A model generated the notes under the pieces. It had not been told where the DNA came from and did not search any database. It saw nothing but the letters and a program-made list of their open reading frames with translations. Position numbers and translations under genes: made by a program. From Zarea fungicola (lineage: Eukaryota; Ascomycota; Sordariomycetes; Hypocreales; Cordycipitaceae): a stretch of 64,000 bases of DNA. Below are positions 1-10,600 of the stretch, one piece after another (position 1 is the stretch's first letter; every line of letters starts with the position of its first letter). Where the stretch lies: contig FWCC01000298.1 of assembly GCA_900169235.1 (NCBI GenBank), positions 215,175 to 279,174 of the forward strand, read 5' to 3'.

Positions 1-391
1 GAAATGCAGAGTACAAGAAGACGATTAAAAAAAATGTATAAATGAGAAATTTCTTTTTTGGACGGGGTTTCGCGCATAAATAGGATGAAATATTTCAAGC
101 GTTCTTAATTGACGAGGTCGGTGGAGTATAGATTACATTTTGCGGTGCACGTTTGGTGTTGAGATGTCCAAAGCTGTAAGTGAGAAAGTGAGTGCGGAGT
201 GAGATGATGCTGAAAATGAGTGGTGATTGTGATCAGCCACGCCGGCGCAGAAGTCACTCTCAACTTTTCTCTGCGCTCCTATTAATACAAGCCGTGCCAT
301 TTGCATCGTTTCATTTGATTTCTTGCCTTTCATTTGCAAGTTATCTTGTTGTTCAAGGGTCCAATTTGCCTTTCGGTGGCTTCGAGGAACC
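1..391. other. Upstream region of zinc-finger gene
   Basis: No gene is recognised here. The stretch is AT-rich at its left edge and runs into the presumed promoter and 5' leader of the zinc-finger gene at 392. Several ATGs (for example at 202) open short frames that do not join the 392 frame. They could be upstream ORFs if transcription starts this far out, but no clear TATA box fixes the start site. Confidence 0.4.
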
Positions 392-1645
392 ATGTCGGAT
401 ACATGCGACGACACATCACGAACCGCGACACCGGAGGCACCCGCATCCCGGCGGACTCGAAACGAATACTACCTATCCGACTACGTGGGGATCCAAGTAG
501 ACCCTAGTGGACGTCTCTTCAAATCGTTTACTTGCCCGCACCTGGACACCATGTGTGATGGATGCACTCTACTCTCAGTTGCAGAGTGCCTCCAACATGA
601 AAGGGATCACCACATGGCCCCCTATACCTGTCTCATCTGCGGCCAAAGATTTGCCGTGGCGACGTCGCTCCGTCGCCATGCTCACTACAATGGCTCGGAG
701 GAGAAGAGAGAAGCCATTCGGACGGCGGATGCGATCAAGCAGAGCGTTGCGAGTGTTCGTGGTGATGGCAGTACTGTCTCGTCAGTCCGTGTATACCATG
801 GGAATGTTGAGGCCAGAAAACGGGCCACGCGCCTCCTCGAGTTGGTGAAGGAAGAGGAGTTCGAGGAGGGAAGCCGGCGAAAGAATGATCGACGAGCCGC
901 TGCAAAGAGAAGCAGCAAACGAGTATCGACAAGGGATTCGGTTGTTGTGGGGGCAGTCGACGAAACAGAGGACGCCGATATGGCTGGTACTGTCCTCAAC
1001 GATGAGATGCCAGAAGCGGAGGCATGGAGCTGCTGTGAAACGTGTTGCCCATTCTTTGAGCGGCACTTCCCGAGTAAGGGGGCTTATACGCAACATTTGT
1101 CATCGCAGGCCCATCAAGTATCGGCGCGAATGGGCGAAGCGCTCCTAGATCAGCTCAAAACCATATTGAATTACTCACAGACCAGCCATACCGACACCAA
1201 GGTTGTTAGCAACTGCTACAACGAGGCCGAGGCCTATTCGGCCAGGGTCAAACAGTCGAGTCCATCATCCACGGACGTGGAAATGTCCGACTACATAGCC
1301 GACCTCGGCATCACTCGAGCCAACACGCCTCCGCCACATGCACATACCAATTTTCCCTCGCCACCAGCAACCCCGAGCACTGATACTGCACCACAGCCGC
1401 AACCGCAGCTACTACAAAGCCCGTCGTCCACAGAAGATGCACTGCCCAAGGGTCTAGCAGAACGGCTCGCCGCGACGAGAGTAGTTCTTCGCGAGCTACA
1501 ATGCAATGCGCCAGGCTGCACAATGTATCGCAAGAAAATGGCCAGTTCTCCAGCATACTGGAGCCACCTGGCGTCGTCGCCGCATATGACGGCGTTGAGG
1601 GAATGGAACGCCGCAGGTGGCGACGCCGTCTTTGTTCGTGTCTGA
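392..1645 (+). CDS. C2H2-type zinc-finger protein, function unknown
   Basis: Single-exon gene for 417 residues. The start at 392 is the first in-frame ATG; the open frame to its left has none. Cys/His patterns are visible in three places: residues about 48-98 (Cys pairs followed by H96 and H98 in CLICGQRFAVATSLRRHAH), about 213-245 (CETCC followed by H-x5-H) and about 369-398 (C-x4-C followed by H-x5-H). The spacing departs from the classical C2H2 finger: the first real finger ends H-A-H, and the other two resemble U1/matrin-type fingers with a wide His pair. Between them lie a basic Lys/Arg-rich stretch near residues 180-200, a possible nuclear localisation signal, and a Pro/Thr/Gln-rich linker near 310-350. 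A nuclear nucleic-acid-binding role is inferred from the fingers. Target and pathway are unknown, and I do not recognise a named orthologue. Confidence 0.75.
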   Translation: MSDTCDDTSRTATPEAPASRRTRNEYYLSDYVGIQVDPSGRLFKSFTCPHLDTMCDGCTLLSVAECLQHERDHHMAPYTCLICGQRFAVATSLRRHAHYNGSEEKREAIRTADAIKQSVASVRGDGSTVSSVRVYHGNVEARKRATRLLELVKEEEFEEGSRRKNDRRAAAKRSSKRVSTRDSVVVGAVDETEDADMAGTVLNDEMPEAEAWSCCETCCPFFERHFPSKGAYTQHLSSQAHQVSARMGEALLDQLKTILNYSQTSHTDTKVVSNCYNEAEAYSARVKQSSPSSTDVEMSDYIADLGITRANTPPPHAHTNFPSPPATPSTDTAPQPQPQLLQSPSSTEDALPKGLAERLAATRVVLRELQCNAPGCTMYRKKMASSPAYWSHLASSPHMTALREWNAAGGDAVFVRV

Positions 1646-3352
1646 AAGAGAATAAGGTGGTCTATTGTGGCTACTGCCATCTTTTTTTTTTTCTGTCTGG
1701 TTGATCAACACTGTCTTGCTTGTTCATGTCAATGAGGGTTTGAGCACTTCCCTTTCCAAGTTGGTCTCAGCCAGGGCCCACGGGAGAGGTTGGTTTAGCT
1801 CACTAGAGAATTTGGACTACTGCAGGAGAAACAAGCTTATTGTCTGACAGTGGCAAGGAGGAAAAGACATCACATGTGGACGTTTGTGGACAGGGGAATG
1901 AAGAGGTGGCTAATGTTTGGCCTGGGTTTGGAATCATATAGGGTAACGGACCCGGGAAGAGTGGTCAACCTGGCAAGCAGCTGGGCGTCTGCTTATTTCA
2001 AGCCCGTACGTATGAAGTGTGTTGACCATCATAATCCCGTAGCTTGTCTGCCTTGCGCTGTTGAAAGAGACCTTTTCCGTAACAAAAAGAGACATCTTTT
2101 TTTCGTTTGTAATGTAGTCTCATATTTGATGCGTACGGTTGCATCGCGCAACCTCACTTAAGTTACTCGCAGCAGAGCTGCGCCGTACCGCACCGGAGGG
2201 TCGGCCGAGAGCCACTTTGGGAAATAAAATTTCATTAATGCAATGGAAGCCCTGCATCAAAGGATTATCACTTAAACAGGGGTATATAGCGTGTGCGTCG
2301 CCGGGGGGGCGGAAGCAAGTCGGTCATGTGGCGCCGAGCTTCCAGAGTTGCTGTATGGATGGAAAGAATTCATGCCGAAATTCCTACATTGAAATCGCCT
2401 CATTCGTGACGTTTTAGTACTCTCTATTGGATATTAGTCTTTCTTGGCACTTTGCGTGATTTCCGGGACACCACCGCGTCTCCTTGCCACACGGAATTAG
2501 GCGTGCTGATGATTATAATTCCAAGTTAGGGTCACTCTACACCACTTCCGTCCCCTCCCCGCGCTAGTCATACTTCATTTACCCGGCCAATTCACACAAA
2601 CCTTTGTCTGGTCCTCGGGGTTCTTTTCCCGAGTCTCCCGAGTCTTGCTTGGCAGTCTGTCAAGCCTTTGCAGGTACCTCATTGTCGGGTTAGTAGCCCG
2701 CCTTGGCCGACAGGGTTTTGGGCCACATCTCGTCTGCATATCGTCGGTGCAGATGTATTCAGTTGGTGTTTACGGTCCTGAGATACTTGGAAGTTCCCGT
2801 AATTACAGTAATTCACTTGGCTGAAACATAATAGAGCTATAGTCATAGTGGATATTCAGACTGTTGTACCTTCATGACCTTCTTCACACTCGGAAGTACG
2901 CAGAGTTGGCAATGATGTTGCCTAGTATTCAATCGTGCCAAGACCATTTTACGAGAGCCCCCGTAAGTACCAAACCTGCTTGCACATTCAAGAATCTACT
3001 GGCCAACCAATGGATTACAGCGCAAAGGCTTGCACAGCAACCAGTGGCGAGTCCCCGATTGGCCGGTTGATGGCGCTCAGTGCGTCCAACATGTGGAAAG
3101 GGTAGCAATGTGCGTCTACGAGTATCACGAGAGGCTAAAAGTGAAAGATGGATCGGCGTACTGAACAAGGCGTATGCAAACCCAGCTGAGTTTGGCTTGT
3201 GAAGCATATCTAGGCAACGGTCACGTATATTCTGTGGAGTCAGGAATGAGTCTTGGTGAACCTCATCCGATAGGTGGATATACAGTCATGGCGAAGTTGC
3301 AGGCATCAAGAGAAAGGCATGCCATGGCAAATCCCCATACTATTGTACCCAA

Positions 3353-3376
3353 AAGTCGGGGTCGTCACCCCGACTT
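3353..3376. repeat. Perfect 9-bp inverted repeat (hairpin)
   Basis: AAGTCGGGG is followed by a six-base loop (TCGTCA) and its exact reverse complement CCCCGACTT. It lies in non-coding DNA more than 1.7 kb from the zinc-finger gene and 2.3 kb from the sugar porter. Function is unknown. Confidence 0.6.
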
Positions 3377-5445
3377 ACCCCATCAGCTCGACAGCCCGAT
3401 GAACCCGCCTTTGAGATCTCGCGGGCAGGTGGAGGAGTCTGGAAATGGGACAAGAGTGACGGGTATCCTGATCTAGCGCGCGGAACTGTATTTTTGCGTC
3501 GAATTGGGACTGTTGAATTGTGTAAAAACTCAATCCAGAACCAGCCCATGACCCCTCAAGGACCACATGCCTCGTGTACTCACGCGCAGATGTCATGCCA
3601 CGGAGGCGCCAAGCTTAATGTGTAGCTAAGAAAGAATGTTTTCAGTGAGAAGCTGCGGTATGAACTGTAACGGTCGCAGCGGCAGTTGATGCAAGGGCAT
3701 GGAGGCTCAAGAGGAGGCTGAAATGCGGCCTTGTGAATGGAGGACAAATAGCTGTCAGTGAATGGAGGTATTTTTCCGTCTCCCAGCTTCGCTCTTTTCG
3801 GCCAGCTTGCAGTAGCCGCCGCACCGCCGCCACGAGTTGAGTAAATTTTGCCGGGCAAGCACGGGCGTCGTAGCCGGATCGCCGGCGCTCATTCGACCTG
3901 AACAGATTCAACTGGCAAGGCTTGTTTGCAGTCAAGCTCTATTTGTAAAAATACATAGCCTTGAGATTTTGCAAGTATTAGCTATGGTGGACATGCGGCG
4001 ACGCATTCGGGCCATCTGGTGGGAGGCGTGGGGTTGGAGTAGCTTGATACGTTGCAGCAACGATTATTCCGGGTATTCAACTGGCCAAAATAGAAAGCAA
4101 AATGCCCATCATACGCAGTTACGGTTATTCAACGGCGTCTGGTCTGACATGACCCCTGTCCTGCGCCATGTGTACTTCTGTGTTTGGGGGCGTTAGCGGC
4201 CGAGGACAACAGCACAGTGCGTAGATCGCGGCTTGAATGGAGAAAGAGGGGCTCTTAAATCTCATTCGTGGAACTGAGTTCTTCCGCCACGGGGTCCTCC
4301 AATTAGAAAGGGGCAGCCTCCCAAGCCCATCTGAGTGTATTGGCCAAGATGATGGGCTGTCAGCTACGATCGAGTTTGGAGACGGGCCTGTGGGTTATTG
4401 CTTTTTTGCTTCGTTTGCAACAAACCCCGTGGGGAAGGCTCTGGTGGCTGCGTTGAGGTCGAAGTGGGCGGTCAAGGTTGAATTTAGGCTTTCTTTTCAC
4501 TAATCAAACAGAGGCTTGACGACTGCGAAGAAGCGATGCAATGTGACATTGGACGGATCGATTGTGCGGATGCAACGGTCTTTGCAACGTATTGGGGATG
4601 CTAGAGACCACGTCCACAAAGCATATACCTAGTATGTAGCTGAGTTTTTAGGCGAGGGAGGGCAAACCAATTATGTAAATCAAGAGACTCAGAGACCAAT
4701 GTGGCATGATGCTTAGCCCATTCAGCAGGCTACAACGACATGTAAACGGCGCCCCTGTCAGTAATCAATAGCCGGAGCGTGATACAGGTGTGGTGGAGCG
4801 TGATAAAATTTATGCATGACGGACGGGTCCAGAGCAGAACAGGTTGTTGTCTAAGGAGGATTGGGGCAGCCCTAGGCGAGCCGCCTTGGGAGGCTTGGAG
4901 GAGGAGGCTTGAGATGGCTGTCAAACTGCGGAGAAAGGGCCGGCTGGGCTGCCAGTGCCTGCCCGCACAGTGCCAGTTTCCAAGTGTCTCTCCAGGCTCC
5001 CCAAAGTATGTGGCTCCCCTCCCCTTGGTTTCTGGAGCAGGCTGGCCCCCCCAGCGGAGCAGCGCTGTAGAACTCCCCCGGAATCCACTCCAGTCAGCCC
5101 GCCCCATCAGGGCCGGCAGTGCGCACAGTGCCGCTACAGTGCGCCATGGCGCTCTCCTCAGGTCCGTGCCAATCACCACCAAAAAACATCGAGGGCACGA
5201 CACGAAGTCATGCAGCTAGTCAATCTATTACTGGAAGTCTGGGCCGTCTGGCTTGCCAAGTCCCTGCAAATAGAAAGCCACCGCAACTTCATCTTAGACC
5301 GGGGTAAACCTCCAGCGCCAGCTTTCTTCGTCTAGTCCCCAGTTGAGACTACTCTTCCTCATCGTGTTCTTAAGCCCGTCGCTCCCCCTCCCTCTCAAGA
5401 CTTCTTTTTGCTGCTTCATTCCATCCCTCTCTCGCCCGGCTGGAT

Positions 5446-5481
5446 CCCCCCCCCCCCCCCCCCCCCNNCCCCCCCCCCCCC
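5446..5481. repeat. Poly-C tract with two unresolved bases
   Basis: A run of C interrupted only by two N at 5467-5468, which are the only ambiguous bases I noticed in the window. It sits about 175 bp before the ATG of the sugar porter, in the CT-rich leader. The Ns most likely mark an assembly or read-through problem in the homopolymer, so the true tract length is uncertain. Confidence 0.9.
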
Positions 5482-5655
5482 TCCTCGTCTCAATTCAATA
5501 CCCCAGACGTTTGGTTGCGACTTGCGTTGCCACCGTTGAGGCTAATCTAGATCGTTCGCTGCTTCAGACACGCCCGACCTCTTGTCACCTCCAACCACGG
5601 CGAACATCAGCACCAACAACCTTCCAAATCCTCAACAGCACAAAAATCGCCCATC

Positions 5656-7627
5656 ATGGGTGGAATCGCCAAAGTTCTTCGCACAATTGTGCGCAACGAT
5701 GCCATGAAGCAGGATCCCGAGCAGATCTACAACCTGCGCGTCTTCACCCTTGTGTGGGCTGCATGCTTCGGTGGTATGCTCTTCGGCTGGGACACGGGTG
5801 CCATCGGAGGTGTTTTGCAAATGCCATCCTGCCAGGAGCGCTTCGGTTTCGGCGCTTCCAACAAGGCGCATAACATTGCCAAGCTAAGGGCAGACATGCA
5901 GCAAAACATTGTGTCGACCCTCCAGGCTGGCTGCTTCCTGGCCTGCTTCTTCACCGGTTGGCTGGCGGACAAGTTTGGTCGTCGCAAGGCGCTCATGGGC
6001 GCTGGTGTTGTCACCACCATTGGTGTTGTCTTCCAGGCTGCTTCGGCTGCTCGTGGCACACTTGCTGTCATGTATGTTGGCCGCTTCATTGCTGGCCTCG
6101 GCTGTGGTGCTGCGTCCGCTCTCACTCCCACCTACGTCTCCGAATGCGCCCCCCGTGCTTTCCGTGGTGGCTTGACTACTTTCTACCAGCTATTTAACGT
6201 CTTCGGCATCATGGTTGCCTTCTGGTATGGGATACCTCGTTTTTCTTTGACAAACCAGCCATTACCGGTTCATGATTGATGTCGTTTGCTAACATGCTGC
6301 AGGATCAACTATGGCTCCCTTCTCCATGTTCATGGACCAGCACAGTATATTATGCCACTGGCTTTGCAGTGCCTTCCTGCTGTCCTCATGGTCATTAGCA
6401 TGTTCTTTTGCCCCGAAAGCCCACGTTGGCTCGCCAAGGAGGACAACTGGGAGCAGGCCAACAGCGTTCTGTCAAGACTCCGAGGACTTCCAGCTGACCA
6501 CAGCTATGTCCAGAACGAGATCCAGGAGATGGCTGACCAGCTCGAAGTTGAGCGCCGCCTGGTCGGTGGTAGCTCCATCAAGGCTCTCTTGAGAGAAATG
6601 TTCACCATCGCTGGTAACCGCAAGCGTGCCCTCATCTCTATCTGGCTCATGATTTTCCAGCAAATGACTGGTGTAAATGCCATTGTAAGTCGCGGCTTGC
6701 CGTCCTCTTCTTTGACCATATGATGCTGACAAGACAGAACTACTACGCTCCTCAAATCTTTGGCAACCTGGGCATGTCTGCCACGACCTCCTCGCTGTTT
6801 GCCACTGGTATCTATGGTGTCGTCAAGATGGTTAGCTCTTGCATTTTCTTGTTTTTCATTGCCGATACCATTGGTCGTCGTCGCAGTTTGATCGTCACTG
6901 GTGCCGCACAGGGAGTTGTGCTGTACATTGTTGGCATTTACGGCCGTGTTCAACCTCCTATCAAGGGCCACCCTGTAAGTTCCCCTGCCTTAGTGCCCAC
7001 GATCTGATACTGACGATACTCTATAGGTCAGCCCCTTCGGCTATGTCGCAATCACCTGCATCTACCTCTGGGCTGCGTAAGTTGCTGTCGTCATTGGCAT
7101 GGGCGCTTTTCAATCGCTAACATATGTAATAGTTTCTTCCAATTCGGCTGGGGTCCTGCTTGCTGGATTCTCGTTAGTGAGATTCCCACAGCTCGTCTGC
7201 GTGCCCTCAACGTCGGCATCGCTGCCGCCACACAGTGGCTGTTCAACTTTGTTGCTGCTAGAAGTAAGTCTTGTTGCGCGTTGCTAAATTATAGAGAAGC
7301 GGACCTGGCCAGCTTCGCTAACCGGTATTCACAGCTGTCCTCACTATGCAAAACACCATGGGCAAGGCCGGTTACGGCATGTTCTTCATGTTTGGCAGCT
7401 TCTGCTTCATCATGGCCGTCTTTGTCTACTTCTTCGTTCCCGAGACCAAAGGTCTGTCACTCGAGAAGATGGACGAGCTCTTTGGGGTTACTGAGGCGTA
7501 TCACCGCAAGTTTGACGCTGATTCGGAGACTGGTGTCCCCGCCACGAACGTCAGTACGGTGCACGAGGTCCATGCTGTTGACAACAAGGAGTCGCCCAAG
7601 CAAGAGACGAAGGAAGACAAGGCTTAA
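5656..7627 (+). CDS. MFS sugar porter (monosaccharide transporter type)
   Basis: Six exons (5656-6224, 6303-6684, 6738-6974, 7027-7076, 7133-7263, 7335-7627) join in frame to 553 residues. The product is a 12-helix plasma-membrane sugar porter of the major facilitator superfamily. Signature motifs are all present: an early [13 protein letters not shown] helix, DKFGRRKA after helix 2, [24 protein letters not shown] before the central loop, the [14 protein letters not shown] segment of helix 7 that lines the sugar site, DTIGRRRS, and PETKGLSLE near the C terminus. The central cytoplasmic loop and the acidic, Lys-rich tail are of normal length. Each intron is 50-78 bp with a GTANG donor and YAG acceptor, and every junction falls inside a conserved family segment, which supports the gene model. 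The substrate cannot be read from sequence; hexose, pentose or a sugar acid are possible, moved by proton symport by analogy. A pyrimidine-rich leader and the poly-C tract precede it. Confidence 0.92.
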
Positions 7628-10600
7628 TGAGGGAACGAGGATGCCTAGATGCGTGCGGTAATCATGTCAAATTTTCTTGTTTTTACAAATTTTGCTTCTT
7701 TTACCCCCTCTGCAGATTTTATGAGTCCCTACATGTCCATGTTGAATATTTGACTTCTGCGTTGCTTCGGCACATATTTATTTCATGTTTAGACTACCTT
7801 GTTGTACCCTTTTTGGGTGGTCTTGCAAGCGTTGAGATTTTGTTGGATATATTAGTGCCTATAGGAACAAATCTATTTCACTTTTTCTCTTCCGAATGAT
7901 GACCTGGTAGCATATGTCTTAAGCTTCTCTAGCTATGACTGAATATCATTTTTGGCTGACCTTTTATACAAGAGTGGCTCATTTCGCTCTGCAGTTTGAT
8001 CATCTTTCATTAAATGAAGTATTATCCAGTGGCTTGACTTTGGTCCCATGAAGGGCTAGAGAGCCTGGCCAAGTGCATTTGCTAGTAGACAAGAAACGCT
8101 TATTAAACGGAGTTCTTATTACCGCACCTTTCTGAGAAACGAGAATGTAAACGATCGAGCCCATCTTATACATGTCACCATGCGGTGTATAGAGCCTTTT
8201 GTTTTGTCTTTGCCTTTGGCTTCAAAAGCTAGGTATCAGAGATATCCCGATTAGACAATTTTGCCAAGATCCACCTCCCTACTCTTGGTCAAATATACAT
8301 TCAAGTCAAAGACCTTACACAACAATCAGACACCAAAACGCGAAGAAATCATAACTCGACTGGTGATAGAAACCGTACTTTCTGTGCCCAGATTTTGATA
8401 CATAATAACTAATCCAATGGCGCGGTGGCGCTACTGCATCTGCAGGTAAACTGGCATAAATTCGGTCGGTGTGCGGCGCAGCAGTATCTTTATCTTGATT
8501 TCTATTTAGATTAACTTGCGGCGTATTTTATGCCGTTTCTTTACAAGCGCCGTTGAATTCACCGCCCGTGGAATCAGTCAAACAACAGCAGCAACAATAA
8601 AACCGCTTCAAATGATGCACATGATTCCATTTTCTACTTTCGGTGTGGGAATCGCCCTTAATTTTCTTTCGTAGCGCCACACATACGCAACGCCAATGCC
8701 CGCCAGATCCAAGATGCTTGGGCGGGAGCCAAGGAGGAAGAGAGAGTGTAAAGGAGCCGCAGTGGATGCTTGACGCGAAACGGGAGACAAATAGAGAATA
8801 TGTCCATTCACGGCCTCTAATAAGGATAAATCCGAGGAACCTAGCATTGCTGCCCAACCGCCGGCCCAGACCCGGTTTCAAGTTATCTCATGCAACAAGG
8901 GTCCTGTTCCCTCACTTTCTCCTCCCACGCGCCGCCATCCTCCCCTCTTTCTCCCGTTTCTCCGACGTCATCCCTTTATTGGTTTTGTAGTTGTTCCGTA
9001 AATTATGTATACTACATAGGTACTCCGGGAAAACAACGCCCTGTTTCATGATAGCAGATGGAAGGTTACTGGCAGAAGGTGACTTGATCAAGGAGAAACG
9101 GTTAAACTAACCATGCAGGCCTCTTTAACCGAGGCGGATCCCTATGTGATCTTATTCATGTTAATCACCCATAAAACGCAGTGTCTGGCTTTCGGATGAC
9201 ATGGGGTGTGGAAGCTGACTCTCCTCTTTCTCGGGACTGGCGGCGAACAAGGCACGCATAAGTGGGCACGCACCAGCGGACGCCACACCAACGTGGGCAG
9301 CACAGACCAAGCCTTTCGTCTACTGGTACGGAGTACAGTATTAGCAACTTTGTGGAAAAAGATAAAATGAAACAATGTTCACCAATCCCTGTCAGAGAGC
9401 GTCAAAGTGTGCCTCAAAAGATGACACCAAAATCACAAGTAGCAAGCCCAGAGGGCTGGAAACTCGCCACTCGTATCTGACTGGACAGTTACCTGTCAAA
9501 GGTGACAAAAGGTGGTGCATTTCTTCGCCCCTTGCTCAGCCTGGACATGCCCATACTATCTCTGCTCATCTTATTAGCAATGCAGGCACAGGAGGAAGGG
9601 GGACTCGACACGCAACACTCATGCAGGCTGATTCCCATTACGACCCCATGTATGCTGTGGCTGGCGCTTGCCCGAAACCTGGGAAGGTGACGGCTCGACG
9701 GAGCAATCACGATAACATCTTTGATTTTGCGTTGGGGTTTCGGACCATATTGCCATGGGCGTGCTTTTATGATTGAGGCGTTTCTCGTCTGATTCTCTCA
9801 TTTCCAACCCCACCCTTTCCATCCTCGCGCTCGGAGGGGCGGGACGCGGACAGGACAGACGGGTTGACAAGGACAAGGTTTCGTTGGAGAGAGTTTAGTA
9901 GATGCCCTTTACAGCTAGCCTTAAAAGATGTGCTGTTCCCACCTTTGTGAAACTCGCGCATTGGAGAAGGACGCCGAAGATTTATTGCTCCGGTGTGGTC
10001 TTCTTTTGCTCAATAAGCGGGGATAACCGTTGTACATGCTGTTGTTATGTTCAAGTACAGTTCTGGTGACTCTGTAGGTGAGCCTCGCTTTCCAAAGACC
10101 GCATCTTGGTTATTGCCTTATTTACTAGTGGCGCACGGCCTCGACAGCTGTATGTAGACCAGTGTTTCTTCCGATTAGAAACCAACAGCGGGTCTGCAAG
10201 TACATAACTCATCTTCCGACCATTATCTCTGGAAGGCTAAGGGAGGGGCTTTAGAAAGCTTGACAGGACTCTGCAGATTCTGTAGTTAGTTAACTGCTAC
10301 GGACTTGCGTTGAATTGCTTCGCCGCTTCTCCGAGAGGGGTATTGCACCACGTCAATGGTAGAAGTACTGGCAGTTGCGCAGGAAATTACTGAGCCACCT
10401 GGATCACTTTCGGGGTCCACAACCCAAAGTATCAGTTGTGAGGACAATTCCAGTTATCAACCAAGTATGTAATAGCTACCAGCACATGTGTGAACTGACT
10501 GTGTCAAACTTCCCCCGGCCTATACCTCACCAGGCAAGGTGGAGTGAATTTGCCAGGACGGACAATAATGAAAACATGGCAGGCAGGAGTCTTCTGTTCC

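Larger units (their letters stand above)
1646..5655. other. Intergenic region, about 4 kb
   Basis: No convincing gene on either strand; the open frames are short and lack family features. It holds a perfect hairpin at 3353-3376, a GC-rich block at 4850-5200 with five CAGTGC hexamers (4953, 4968, 5117, 5126, 5137), and a pyrimidine-rich leader just before the sugar porter, which contains a poly-C run with two N bases. The right third is presumably the porter's promoter. Confidence 0.5.

Noticed and set aside
4779..5335. Overlapping plus-strand open frames in the GC-rich block
   Set aside because: Two frames are open at once because of base composition; no domain, and they sit in the sugar porter's upstream region.
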